The notes: generated by a model not told the origin, from the letters alone. 64,000 nucleotides of DNA from Bradyrhizobium diversitatis (GCF_016031635.1 NZ_JACEGD010000010.1:1-64000); one strand, 5' to 3'. Numbered from the stretch's first letter, positions 1 to 8,254 are shown. A program made the numbers and translations.

Positions 1-1823
1 CCGCGGCCGGCATTTCGGATCCGGTCGCGCGAAAGCTCGCCGAATGGATCATCCTGCGCAGCGAGGACAACGGCGCGACCGTGGAACGCTATCGCGCCTT
101 CATCTCCGCCAATCCGACCTGGCCGTCGCAGACCTTCCTGCGCCGGCGCCTCGAGGCCGCGATGTGGGACGACAGGCGCGACGATTCGGTCGCGTGGTCG
201 TGGTTCGAGAACGAATCTCCGATCTCCGCTAAGGGCCGCTTCACGCTCGCCAAGGCGATGCTGGCGCGCGGCGACCGCGCCAATGCCGAGCGGCTGGTGC
301 GCGAGGCCTGGCGCAGCGATCCGATGTCGGAGGACACCGAGAACAACGCGCTCGACCAGTTCGGTGCCCTGCTGACGCCGGGCGACCAGAAAGCGCGGAT
401 GGACACCCTGCTCTACGGCAGCGAGACCGAGGCGGCCCTGCGCGCCGCAAAGCGCCTCGGCGCCGGCTATGTCGCGCTCGCCAAGGCCCGCATCGCCGCC
501 GTCAAGAAAGCGCCGAACGCGCGGGCGCTGCTCGACGCCGTGCCGCGCGAGCTGCACAATGACCCCGGCTACACCTTCAGCAAGATCCAGCTCCTGCGCC
601 GCGAGGAGAAGTTCACTGAAGCCGCCCAGCTGATGCTGTCGGCGCCCAAGGATCCGGGTCGCCTTCACAATCTCGACGAATGGTGGATCGAGCGGCGCCT
701 CCTGGCGCGCAAGATGATCGACACCGAGGAATTCCGGTCGGCCTATCTGATCGCGCGCGATGCCGCCCTGCCCTCGCGCGACATCTACAAGACCGAGCAG
801 GAGTTCACCGCCGGGTGGATCGCGCTGCGATTCCTCAACGACCCCGCGACCGCCGCCCAGCATTTTGCTCGCATCGGCGTCGGCAGCGTCAATCCGACCG
901 CGCTGGCGCGCGCCGGCTACTGGCAGGGCCGCGCGGCCGAAGCGATGGGGCGTCAGCAAGAGGCGCGCAACGCCTATGCCCGCGCCGCCGAACAGTCGAC
1001 CAGCTATTACGGCCAGCTGGCCCGGGCCAAACTCGGCCTGCCGCAGATCGAGCTCAACAGCCAGCCGCGCGGGCGCGGGGCCGATCGGCTTGAGATCGTG
1101 CGCGCTGCGCATCTGCTCTATGAGCTCGACGAGCGCGAGCTCGCGGTGCCCATGCTCGCCGACATGGGCGAGAACGGCGATCCCGAAGCGGTTGCGGGCC
1201 TCGGCGAGCTCGCCCAGCGCTATAGCGATGCGCGCGGCATGCTGCTGGTCGGCAAGGGTGCGCTCAACCGCGGCCTGCCGTTCGATTTCTACGCCTATCC
1301 CGTCAACGGCATTCCGCAGTTCACGCCGATCGGCCCCGACGTCGAGCGCAGCATCATCTATGCGATCGCGCGACAGGAGAGCGCATTCAATCCACGCGTG
1401 GTTTCGCCGGCGCAGGCCTATGGACTGATGCAGGTGACGCCGGACGCCGCCCGCTACGTCTGCAAACGCCACGGCGCGACCTACGACCTGGGGCGGCTGA
1501 AGAACGATTCGGTCTACAACGCCGCGCTCGGCTCGGCCGAGCTCGGCGGATTGCTCGAGGATTATCGCGGCTCCTACATCATGACCTTCGCCGCGTACAA
1601 TGCGGGCCGCGGCAGCGTGAGGAAGTGGGTCGAGCGTTACGGCGATCCGCGCGACCCGAAGGTCGATGCGGTCGACTGGGTCGAGCTGATTCCGTTCTCC
1701 GAGACGCGCAACTACGTGCAGCGGATCATGGAGAACCTTCAGGTCTACCGCGCCCGCTTCGGCGGCGGCACGCGCTTGCAGATCGAGGCCGATCTGCGTC
1801 GCGGCGCCGTAAGCGTGGAATGA
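1..1823 (+). CDS. slt: Soluble lytic murein transglycosylase, 5' end cut by the window edge
   Basis: The reading frame is open from base 3, so the true start lies outside the window; about 606 residues are visible. The N-terminal two thirds are an alpha-helical, TPR-like superhelix rich in Ala, Arg and Leu. The last 170 residues form an SLT (GH23-like) domain with the catalytic glutamate in IARQESAFNP, then AYGLMQVTP and FAAYNAGRG, all classic for this family. Such enzymes cleave the MurNAc-GlcNAc bond of peptidoglycan in the periplasm and leave 1,6-anhydro ends. The gene ends at a TGA and no partner follows on the same strand. The family assignment is firm; the signal peptide cannot be seen. 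Confidence 0.93.
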   Translation, partial: AAGISDPVARKLAEWIILRSEDNGATVERYRAFISANPTWPSQTFLRRRLEAAMWDDRRDDSVAWSWFENESPISAKGRFTLAKAMLARGDRANAERLVREAWRSDPMSEDTENNALDQFGALLTPGDQKARMDTLLYGSETEAALRAAKRLGAGYVALAKARIAAVKKAPNARALLDAVPRELHNDPGYTFSKIQLLRREEKFTEAAQLMLSAPKDPGRLHNLDEWWIERRLLARKMIDTEEFRSAYLIARDAALPSRDIYKTEQEFTAGWIALRFLNDPATAAQHFARIGVGSVNPTALARAGYWQGRAAEAMGRQQEARNAYARAAEQSTSYYGQLARAKLGLPQIELNSQPRGRGADRLEIVRAAHLLYELDERELAVPMLADMGENGDPEAVAGLGELAQRYSDARGMLLVGKGALNRGLPFDFYAYPVNGIPQFTPIGPDVERSIIYAIARQESAFNPRVVSPAQAYGLMQVTPDAARYVCKRHGATYDLGRLKNDSVYNAALGSAELGGLLEDYRGSYIMTFAAYNAGRGSVRKWVERYGDPRDPKVDAVDWVELIPFSETRNYVQRIMENLQVYRARFGGGTRLQIEADLRRGAVSVE

Positions 1824-2242
1824 CGCTGCCCCGTTCCGATTCGCGGCCGAGCATGGGAGCGAGCGCCGCCCTCGTCAGGACCTTAAGTCGCCGAGGCATA
1901 TTGGGCGCCGGCCACGATCCTCAGCGGGCCCTTCCGACGCGCGCCCTGAGCGCTGCGACTGTTGCGGTCCGATCGGCGCGCTCGCCGGTGCGCCAGCTAG
2001 CGGATGAACGGTGCCCTGACAGATGAAGGCGTAGGTCGATCCTGCTGCAGGGCGAGATCGTCGGGGCGCTTGTACGGTTGGGCCGGGCACCGGCGGGCTT
2101 CTCTGCGCATCCCGGTCGGAGACCGCTTGCAGCGCATCCCTCCACAGTGACTTCCATCAGGTCGCAACCAAGACCGCGAAATCAACGGAGAGTGGCGGTA
2201 CCAGGTCGGACCTGCCCCAAGCGAACCAGCATGCGATCGCCA
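1824..2242. other. Intergenic stretch with no recognisable gene
   Basis: About 420 bases separate the transglycosylase stop from the porin terminator. Open frames exist on both strands but show no start with a good ribosome binding site, no recognisable domain and no codon pattern like the neighbours. I see no repeat or RNA gene here. Confidence 0.5.
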
Positions 2243-2275
2243 AAAGAAAAACCCCGGCGGTTGCCCGCCGGGGTT
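2243..2275 (-). terminator. Rho-independent terminator of the porin gene
   Basis: Read on the minus strand, an 11-bp GC-rich stem (AACCCCGGCGG paired with CCGCCGGGGTT) closes a 4-nt loop and is followed by a run made almost only of T (TTTTTCTTTT). It lies about 25 bases after the porin stop codon. Confidence 0.85.
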
Positions 2276-2300
2276 CTCCGTCAGGTCGTTAGACCAGAGC

Positions 2301-3839
2301 TTACCAGTTGCGCTGAGCGCGGAGGAGCAGGGTAAACGAGTCCTGATCCTTGAACTCATATACCGCGGTCGGCTTGGAGACAGCAGCAGCCGGAGTGATG
2401 AGGGCCGTGCCGGCATACTTCTGATCGAGACGGGTCCAGTTGAAATCCGCCGAGAAGGTCAGATTCTTCACAGGAGTCCAGCGGGTGATCACACCCACCT
2501 GGCCGATGTTGAAGTCGGGGTTACAGCCGGTGACACCGGCCACAGCCATGACACCGACGAAACCGCCGCCGCCGCAGATGGCGTTCTTGGCCAGCGAGCC
2601 AAACTGGGCCGCAGCATAAGCGCCGTAGATCGCCGTGTTCCAGTAGGGATCCCAGTTGTGGGTGTAAGCACCACGGAAGCCCCAGGTCTTAACGGTCTCC
2701 TGCGAGCCGCCGGTCACGAACACCGTGTCCGGAGCATTGGCGAAACCGATGCTCTGGTAAGCGATGTCGGAACCACTGAACATCGAGTACGAGCTACCTG
2801 CCAGGTTCTGGAAGTTGTAGCGGGTCGCACCATCGGTGTAGACGCCCGAAATGTTGATCGTGTCACCCGCGCCGGTCGGGATGTTCTTGATCGACAGAGC
2901 GAGCTGAACCGCCCAACCCCACTTGTCGTCGGGGTGGCCAGTGATCTCGGTCGGGCCATAATAGGCGACATGGTTGTCATGCGCCGCAACCGACGCCTGG
3001 AACAGACCCCAAGCCTGGTCGACACGGACCATACCGACGAGGTTCGGCGAACGCGAGCCGCCGATGGCGTTGGATCCGTACGAACCGCCAGCGATGCCAG
3101 CAACCGTTGCGCCCGTCAGGTTCAGATTGCCTGCCTGATAGTAAGCCGTCGCATCTTCCGCCGAGAACGACGCCGTGATGCCCTGACCGAAGTCAGCGGT
3201 GTAGGTGAACTGGTTGACGCCAGTGACCGTGCCGCTGCCACCGACGAGACCGTCGAAGTTGTTGCCGGGATAGTTGGTCCAAGGCGCGTCGAACTGCGAC
3301 ACGGCCTTACCCATCGTGAAGCCGGCGAACTGGATGAAGGCGTAGTACACGCCGAGCGAGCCGCCCGAAGTGCCACCGTCGGTCGGGTTGATGGTGGCGG
3401 TACCAGCAGTCGTGGCAGAGTAGCCGGTCGCGCCAGTGGCCGAGCCCTGACCGGTGAAGTTACCAGTGGTCCAGGAGAACGTCGCATCGAAGAAGGTGCG
3501 GACGACGCCGTATTCGGTCGCGGTGCGCGTGTCGATGTTGAGATCTTGACGAGCGCGCATCGTGTAGTAGTTGCTGAGACGGTTGTGCGCCCCGCCGGTA
3601 CCGCTAAACTGGCCGCCGTAGACCGAGTTGGTGTTCAGCGCGACTTCAGCGCGCAGATAACCACCCAGCTTGATGCAGGTGTCGGTGCCCGGGATGTAGT
3701 AGAATCCGGCTCCGTACAGGGAGCAGATCTTCACGTATTCGACCGCCTTGGCCTTCACGGGGAGATCGGCTGCCTGCGCTCCGCCCACGGCGATCAGACC
3801 CGCCGCTGAGCCGAGCAAAAGGCTCTTAACCAACTTCAT
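2301..3839 (-). CDS. Outer-membrane porin (Porin_2 family)
   Basis: The 512-residue protein has a signal peptide of about 23 residues (hydrophobic core LLLGSAAGLIAVGGAQA, cleavage before ADLPVK). Then comes the segment with two cysteines (ICSLYGAG, DTCIKLGGYLRAEV) typical of rhizobial Porin_2 proteins. The remainder is Gly, Asn, Thr and aromatic rich, as expected for amphipathic beta strands, and the protein ends in Trp, the usual aromatic terminus recognised by the BAM machinery. It should form a trimeric general diffusion pore. A strong site (GGAGG, seven bases before ATG) precedes the start. A terminator follows. Codon use is visibly more biased than in the neighbours, which suits a highly expressed gene. 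Confidence 0.95.
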   Translation of the reverse strand: MKLVKSLLLGSAAGLIAVGGAQAADLPVKAKAVEYVKICSLYGAGFYYIPGTDTCIKLGGYLRAEVALNTNSVYGGQFSGTGGAHNRLSNYYTMRARQDLNIDTRTATEYGVVRTFFDATFSWTTGNFTGQGSATGATGYSATTAGTATINPTDGGTSGGSLGVYYAFIQFAGFTMGKAVSQFDAPWTNYPGNNFDGLVGGSGTVTGVNQFTYTADFGQGITASFSAEDATAYYQAGNLNLTGATVAGIAGGSYGSNAIGGSRSPNLVGMVRVDQAWGLFQASVAAHDNHVAYYGPTEITGHPDDKWGWAVQLALSIKNIPTGAGDTINISGVYTDGATRYNFQNLAGSSYSMFSGSDIAYQSIGFANAPDTVFVTGGSQETVKTWGFRGAYTHNWDPYWNTAIYGAYAAAQFGSLAKNAICGGGGFVGVMAVAGVTGCNPDFNIGQVGVITRWTPVKNLTFSADFNWTRLDQKYAGTALITPAAAVSKPTAVYEFKDQDSFTLLLRAQRNW

Positions 3840-4495
3840 GTTAAACCTCCAAGTTGCTCTTCAGGGAAGGTCACTGACCGGACGGCCAATTCCCAAACCC
3901 CCTCTAAATCACCGCTCTAAGTCCCTTCGCGCCTTCGGACACACCCGCATGAACGCGAGGGACTTAAGCGAAAGACTTAAACGGGACGACCTCGGGATGC
4001 CCCCCTCCGTCGCTCAGCCACAATTACCGAACGCCCTTGCACACACAACAAGAGAACGCTCCGAAACGGGCCGATGAAGCGTGTTTTCCAACGGGTGTTG
4101 CACAAATAACACGCAGATGTGATCAAACCGCCCTCGCAACACATTGTTTACATTGGCATTTTTTCAGCGGTTCCATTCGCCATCAAAGTTCCCCACATGA
4201 GGCGCCCAGCCGAGACGTCGGCCTGGAGGGGCTTTGACGACCTCGAATCGTGGAATCAGAAACGAGACTCAATGAGGGGGTATCGACCGCCTCCGCGGCG
4301 GCCGGTCGGATGCAAGCTGGGCCACCTGCTGCGCCTGAGGCGGCCGGCAGACACTCTTTATGGAGGTGGGATTATTTGGAATCGGGCCGTCAGCTGGGCG
4401 AGCCAAGACGCGGGCTGCCAAATCTCTATAGCTCCTTCTCGCGAGCCATTGAATTTCCTAGCAAATCGGCTTCCGACGTGAGCAAGGAGGTTTCC
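3840..4495. promoter_or_regulatory. Long leader and upstream region of the porin, with two inverted repeats
   Basis: No gene is evident in these 650 bases. On the porin side lie two inverted repeats: TAAGTCCCT at 3918-3926 with AGGGACTTA at 3958-3966, and GCGTGTT at 4079-4085 with AACACGC at 4108-4114. The stretch around 4080-4180 is AT-richer than its surroundings and is a plausible promoter zone for the minus-strand porin. The regulatory role is inferred; no -35/-10 pair stands out enough to name. Confidence 0.4.
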
Positions 4496-4636
4496 ATGCG
4501 GGAACACCCTTGCAATGTGCCCGAGGTTCAAGCTTCGCGTCCGCTCTCGCAGCGCCACACTCTCGCCGCGACAACAGCCGCCCTGCGGCGAAGATCACTG
4601 GGAATATTCGAGCGAAATCACACGCTTCTAAATTGA
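4496..4636 (+). CDS. Possible small protein of 46 residues
   Basis: A very strong ribosome binding site (AAGGAGG, five bases before ATG) precedes a short frame starting MREHPCN and ending at TAA, just upstream of tRNA-Ser. The product is polar and Arg/His-rich with one cysteine. It has no membrane segment and no family that I recognise. The binding site is the main argument; the frame also stays open far upstream, so the coding case is weak. Confidence 0.3.
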   Translation: MREHPCNVPEVQASRPLSQRHTLAATTAALRRRSLGIFERNHTLLN

Positions 4637-4671
4637 CCGGCCCAAGTAATTAGAGGCATAAGGCTCGCACC

Positions 4672-4764
4672 GGAGAGGTGGCCGAGTGGCTGAAGGCAAC
4701 GCTTTGCTAAAGCGTCATACGGTCTCAAGCTGTATCGAGGGTTCGAATCCCTCCCTCTCCGCCA
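4672..4764 (+). tRNA. tRNA-Ser (anticodon GCT)
   Basis: The acceptor stem GGAGAGG (4672-4678) pairs with CCTCTCC (4754-4760), followed by G and an encoded CCA. The D arm, an anticodon stem ACGCT/AGCGT around the loop TTGCTAA, a long class II variable arm and the T loop GTTCGAATC are all present. The anticodon GCT reads AGC/AGU serine codons. The long variable arm confirms serine identity. Confidence 0.97.
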
Positions 4765-4815
4765 CACCCCGCCGATTGCCCTCCATGGCGCGATGTTGCC
4801 GCCGATTACCACATG
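4760..4815 (+). repeat. Imperfect direct repeat, copy 1, at the 3' end of tRNA-Ser
   Basis: Beginning at the last bases of the tRNA (CGCCAC), this 56-base segment resembles 5555-5608 with roughly four in five positions matching. Shared blocks include GCCGATT, CCCTCCA and GCGCGAT. Confidence 0.5.
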
Positions 4816-4960
4816 CCGCCGGGCGAGATAGGAAACCGCCGATTCTACGCTGTGGCCCGATATATCTTGAGAGCAGCGACAGCAGCTAACGATCCTCATC
4901 ACTGAAAGTACACCAGTATATGTTGACGCCCGATAGACAACGTCTGATGGGCTCTGCACT

Positions 4961-5458
4961 ATGATGATACGGCAAGAACAAGAGGGCGACTATTCCGCCA
5001 TCGCTGACGTTACAGCGCGGGCATTTGCAGGCATGGAACACAGCGATCAAGCCGAACCTGAGATAATCAAGAGATTGCGGGCGAGTGATGCGCTCTCCCT
5101 TTCGTTGGTCGCGATCGAAGGCGGCATTTTGATCGGACATGTCGCCTTCTCACCTGTCACGATAGACGGTGCGCATGACGGATGGTTTGGCCTCGGTCCC
5201 GTATCAGTTGAACCTGATCATCAGCAAAAAGGCATTGGTTCTGCCCTCATCCGCACTGGTCTTGAGCATCTTCGTTCGTCAGGTGCTGCGGGATGCGTCG
5301 TCCTTGGTGATCCTGCCTACTATCGCCGCTTTGGTTTCGATCGCGATGATGACTTGCGGTACGAAGGAGCGCCGCCAGAATATTTCATGCGCTTAAATTT
5401 AATTGCCGATCAACCGCCAACCGGTAGAGTCGACTACGCTCCTGCTTTCACGGGGTAG
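4961..5458 (+). CDS. GNAT-family N-acetyltransferase
   Basis: This 165-residue protein fits the GNAT fold. After the N-terminal MIRQEQEGDYSAI comes the acetyl-CoA loop VSVEPDHQQKGIGSALI (Q/R-x-x-G-x-G/A motif), then GAAGCVVLGDPAYYRRFGF, which is typical of the YhbS-like subgroup. It would transfer an acetyl group from acetyl-CoA to a small-molecule or protein amine; the substrate cannot be told. Two ATG codons in tandem (4961, 4964) are possible starts. The gene stands alone and its base composition looks less GC-rich than the core genes. It is flanked by two similar 55-base segments (4760-4815 and 5555-5608), so it may be acquired. Confidence 0.85.
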   Translation: MMIRQEQEGDYSAIADVTARAFAGMEHSDQAEPEIIKRLRASDALSLSLVAIEGGILIGHVAFSPVTIDGAHDGWFGLGPVSVEPDHQQKGIGSALIRTGLEHLRSSGAAGCVVLGDPAYYRRFGFDRDDDLRYEGAPPEYFMRLNLIADQPPTGRVDYAPAFTG

Positions 5459-5554
5459 ACCACGTCCGATTTCCCTATGCTGCTCACCGCTAATGACTGT
5501 AGACACTCTTTCCCTATAGAGTAGACGTAGTTCTCGGTTTCGTCGGCTTTGGCC

Positions 5555-5608
5555 CGCCACCCTCGCCGATTCCCTCCACAGCGCGATATTCCCGCCTATT
5601 GCCGCATG
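5555..5608 (+). repeat. Imperfect direct repeat, copy 2
   Basis: This is the partner of 4760-4815, in the same orientation, about 800 bases downstream. The two copies bracket the GNAT gene. It could be a decayed duplication of the tRNA 3' flank or members of a dispersed repeat. Confidence 0.5.
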
Positions 5609-5689
5609 AAGCCATGTGGACTGGCGAACAGTGTGGAAGGCGTCTTTGTCACAGGCTGAGGAATGACCTGACCGTCATCGACTGGACTG

Positions 5690-6166
5690 ATGCTCAGCAA
5701 TGAACTTTATCAGCCAGCTTTGACAAGGAGAGAGATCATCGAGATTCATCAATTGCATCGAGGTCGGCTTATCGACCACATCCAGCTTGTGGTGCAGGAT
5801 CTCAAGGCCAGCCGGGATTTCTACACTGCTATTCTGGCTGTGCTGGAGATTCCTGTTGTCGACACCGCCGATGGATATTTCTGGGCTGACGAACTCGTCG
5901 TGTCTTCGGCAGAAAGTCCGGCGGCGCTGGGTGTTCTGACAGGACGACACCACCTTGCCTTCCAGGCGAGGGACCGCGCGACAGTGGATGCCTTCCACAA
6001 CGCGGCGCTGACCCATGGCGGGCGCGACAACGGTGCGCCCGGCGAGAGAGCCTATCATCCCGGATATTAAGCGGCTTTCGTGCTCGACCCTGATGGTAAC
6101 AACATCGAGGCCGTTTTCCACGGCGAGGCGAAGCGCAGTGCGCCGTCGGTGCTGGTGGATTTTTAG
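5690..6166 (+). pseudogene. VOC/glyoxalase-family protein interrupted by an in-frame TAA
   Basis: The frame encodes a single vicinal-oxygen-chelate domain: LIDHIQLVVQDLKASRDFYTAIL near the N-terminus, HHLAFQARDRATVDAFHNAAL in the middle, then GAPGERAYHPGY. A TAA at 6068-6070 follows. The same frame continues without a shift as AAFVLDPDGNNIEAVFHG to a TAG at 6164-6166, which is exactly the conserved end of these 130-160 residue proteins. Related proteins usually have a second tyrosine where the stop stands, so one base change in a TAC or TAT codon explains it. As sequenced, the last beta strand and a metal-ligand residue are lost. Start 5690 is the only ATG upstream of the domain, without a strong binding site. 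Confidence 0.75.
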
Positions 6167-6174
6167 GCGCGCAC

Positions 6175-6384
6175 CTAGATACCGGATCGCCATATCCGCC
6201 AATGCGAGGGCGATATCAGCACAGCCTCGCCGGCCCAGACGTTGAACCAGACGCCGCCCCTGCGCCGGCACGGGAAGGACCAGGACACAATTCCCGTCTT
6301 GTGCAGACGCCCTAGTTCCAGATCGCACTCGTCGGGAGCGATCTGGATCGGAAGCCATCGTCCATTCGTGTTTTGGTCGCCCAT
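6175..6384 (-). CDS. Conserved-looking small hypothetical protein
   Basis: From the internal ATG at 6384 the product is 69 residues. It contains LPIQIAPDECDLELGRL, then WSFPCRRRGGVWFNVWAG and ends in a Trp-rich segment (SPSHWRIW). Composition is globular and the pattern looks like a small soluble domain, not a shadow frame. A longer start at 6456 would add 24 residues of poorer quality. It is convergent with the broken VOC gene, with 8 bases between the stops. I do not recognise a named family. Confidence 0.5.
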   Translation of the reverse strand: MGDQNTNGRWLPIQIAPDECDLELGRLHKTGIVSWSFPCRRRGGVWFNVWAGEAVLISPSHWRIWRSGI

Positions 6385-6477
6385 GCCATGCGGTTTTATG
6401 CGGCGGCACGACCAGCAAACTTGATTCAGCGCAACCGGACCCACCCGTGCAAACACGGGTCGGAGGCGGTTCTCATC

Positions 6478-6747
6478 TCAGTGCGCGGAGACCCAGGCCC
6501 TCGCCTCGCGCTGGGCGATGGAGATCTCGGCATCCGACATCTGCCCGGCGACCTCCTGGCGCAGCGCCACCGCGTCCTTGCGGCCCTTCAACGCCGCGAG
6601 GTTGAACCATTTGTGCGCGGCGACGAGATCGACGATCCCGGAGCGGCCGCTCGCCCAATAGATCCCGCGCTCGAACAGCACGTCCGACAGCGCGCTCGCG
6701 TCGATCGGCGTCGCCGTCTCCAGATCGAAAGTACCCTGAAACATCAC
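6478..6747 (-). CDS. Sel1-repeat-like small protein
   Basis: The 89 residues contain one Sel1/TPR-like helical pair: ERGIYWASGRSGIVDLVAAHKWFNLAALKG, followed by RQEVAGQMSDAEISIAQREARAW, matching the usual AHKWFNLAA...KM...EIAxAQxxARxW pattern. Sel1-like repeats mediate protein contacts; no catalytic function is implied. Two ATG codons in tandem start the frame. It stands alone, about 95 bases from the previous gene on the same strand. Family assignment is good, role unknown. Confidence 0.75.
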   Translation of the reverse strand: MMFQGTFDLETATPIDASALSDVLFERGIYWASGRSGIVDLVAAHKWFNLAALKGRKDAVALRQEVAGQMSDAEISIAQREARAWVSAH

Positions 6748-7096
6748 GCATCCCCTCTTATTCTTGTGCCGTCCCGCTCCACCGAGCGCGGCTCCCGTCC
6801 AAATAGCTGTTCAACTCTTCCCCGAGTCTTCCTGCCCAAGCCGTTTGCCGGCTTGTTGGAGGTGATGATGGCGGGCAAATTTGAATGGCAGTTTAAGTAT
6901 CGCAATGAAGCAGACGTAAACGCGAGCGCGCGAGGCGCGTAGGGGAAATTCAGAAAGTCCCTGATTTGCAGGCACTTCTGCAATTCGTCAGATTCGGTTT
7001 ACCCTGGGATTTTGGCAGATCGATAACCATCGCGCGCGGTGGCGCGTGCTACGGCTCCAATTCATGGAGCGGCGCGCCGTCGTGGCCGCACCCGCC

Positions 7097-7202
7097 TGTC
7101 ATTCCCCGCGCAGGCGGGGAATCCAGTACGCTGCGGCCCATCGTTTCAACCACGACCGTCTCGGCGTACTGGATCGCCCGGTCGGAGCCGGGCGATGACA
7201 CC
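7097..7202. repeat. Palindromic intergenic repeat, family A, copy 1
   Basis: The outer arms TGTCATTCCCCGC and GGGCGATGACA, with inner GGGGAATCCAGTAC and GTACTGGATCGCCC, form a long imperfect inverted repeat. It is the same element as 45292-45393. Confidence 0.8.
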
Positions 7203-7551
7203 GCGCCTGGAGAAGCGGCACGCAGACGGCGTGCAATCATGCCCGGCCTCGCCTACCTCAAGGCAGCGCGGACGCGTCGCGGTCAGATCAGCAATGTCGG
7301 GGGGGGAAGGAATGCCGGCAATACCCCGGCCTCACGAGAACGAGGGCGTCGGCGAACACGTCAGGACCAGATTCCACGCAAGCCCGAAGGCCGCTTGTGA
7401 AATTGCGGAGCTCCTTTTCGGAGAACCGCACCGAACGAAGAAAACTCGTTTCTTCTGCCGGACCGCGAAAGAGAACGGTCCGACCGTTGACCTGATGTCT
7501 CGCCGACACCCTCTATCGTCGACCAGAACCCTCTAGGAGGCGCTGATGACG

Positions 7552-7573
7552 TGCCGGCTATCTGGAGCCGGCA
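7552..7573 (-). terminator. Possible stem-loop terminator of the lysine-rich small gene
   Basis: TGCCGGC and GCCGGCA form a 7-bp stem around an 8-nt loop, about 15 bases after the stop of the minus-strand gene. No T-run follows, so termination is uncertain. Confidence 0.35.
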
Positions 7574-7588
7574 ACTTCAGAAGCGAAG

Positions 7589-7687
7589 TTACTTCTTCTT
7601 CTTCGCGACCTTGCGGGTCTTCTTCGCAGTCTTCTTCACTGCGCTCTTCGCCTTCTTCGCCTTCGCCTTCTTCGCTTTCTTGGCCAT
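7589..7687 (-). CDS. Lysine/alanine-rich histone-like small protein (32 residues)
   Basis: The product is MAKKAKKAKAKKAKSAVKKT followed by AKKTRKVAKKKK. It consists almost only of Lys, Ala and a few Val, Thr, Arg and Ser, like the tail of histone H1. It should be a highly basic, disordered nucleic-acid-binding peptide. The start is supported by GGAGGG a few bases before ATG; the frame is open upstream but without that composition. Low complexity alone could mislead, yet the site, the clean stop and the following hairpin favour a real gene. Similar peptides occur in rhizobia. The function is inferred only from charge. Confidence 0.65.
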   Translation of the reverse strand: MAKKAKKAKAKKAKSAVKKTAKKTRKVAKKKK

Positions 7688-8254
7688 GTTGCCCTCCGAT
7701 GTGTGAGATGGCTTTAATCGCTGCGTGCACTCGGGGATCGAATGCACTTCATCCCGAATACACCAACACGAAGAAAAAAACAGCGTCTCGCTTAAAGAAG
7801 TGTTGACGGCGCAACGCGCCTGCGCTTGGCGAGCGCGACGCAAACGCGCCGCACGAGGTGTAGCTGCGATCACGGAGAACAGGCGCAGCGCCGACGTTCG
7901 CGACTGATGCGATTGCAGAAAAACACTATGCAGCAAGTATTTTTCTGCACGTGCGCATCGCCCGCGACCGACGCGATGATGTGCGTCGCCATTCCCCCGA
8001 TTGCCTCGCAGAGGCACTTCGCGGACTCTGAGTCGTGAATTTTGGCAACGAAAATATTTTCATCCTTAACGGCGCGAACGCTCGTCTGAGCGTGTGCAAG
8101 CCGCCGTTTTGCGCGAATCGCGTGACGGCGATTCGGTCGCCGCGGCACTGTCGATCGGGATGAAGTTTGCTGCCGAGGATGCGCGCGAGCGTCGCACCGA
8201 GAGCAGAAAGCGAGGCGGCGAAGCATGTCCGCCACCTCGATAGAACGCGTGCGG
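7688..8254. other. Intergenic stretch with no recognisable gene
   Basis: About 570 bases lie between the small basic gene and gatB. Short AT-richer patches occur (near 7770-7800, 7915-7945 and 8035-8075) and may hold promoters. No frame with a binding site or family resemblance was found on either strand. Confidence 0.5.

Larger units (their letters stand above)
6748..7588. other. Gene-poor stretch of 840 bases
   Basis: This holds a palindromic repeat (7097-7202), a 24-codon open frame with a GGAGG site (6868-6942) and a small hairpin near 7552-7573. Longer frames on the plus strand (for example to 7536) show no recognisable protein. I see no RNA gene. Confidence 0.5.

Noticed and set aside
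2658..3809. A 383-codon frame antisense to the porin
   Set aside because: No domain, Arg/Val/Asp-rich; the porin has a binding site, signal peptide and terminator.
4672..5608. Integrative element at tRNA-Ser
   Set aside because: Only one gene and weak repeats are present; no integrase, and the 3' tRNA sequence is not duplicated beyond a few bases. Kept only as a low-certainty finding.
5690..6166. Stop codon recoding (selenocysteine or pyrrolysine) in the VOC gene
   Set aside because: The codon is TAA, which neither system uses, and no cognate structure is seen.
7097..7202. CRISPR-like repeat
   Set aside because: It is one nested palindrome, not an array; there are no regularly spaced copies and no cas genes in the window.
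7240..7536. Possible protein on the plus strand ending at 7536
   Set aside because: No binding site and no family resemblance; composition is Arg/Pro-rich as in other shadow frames.
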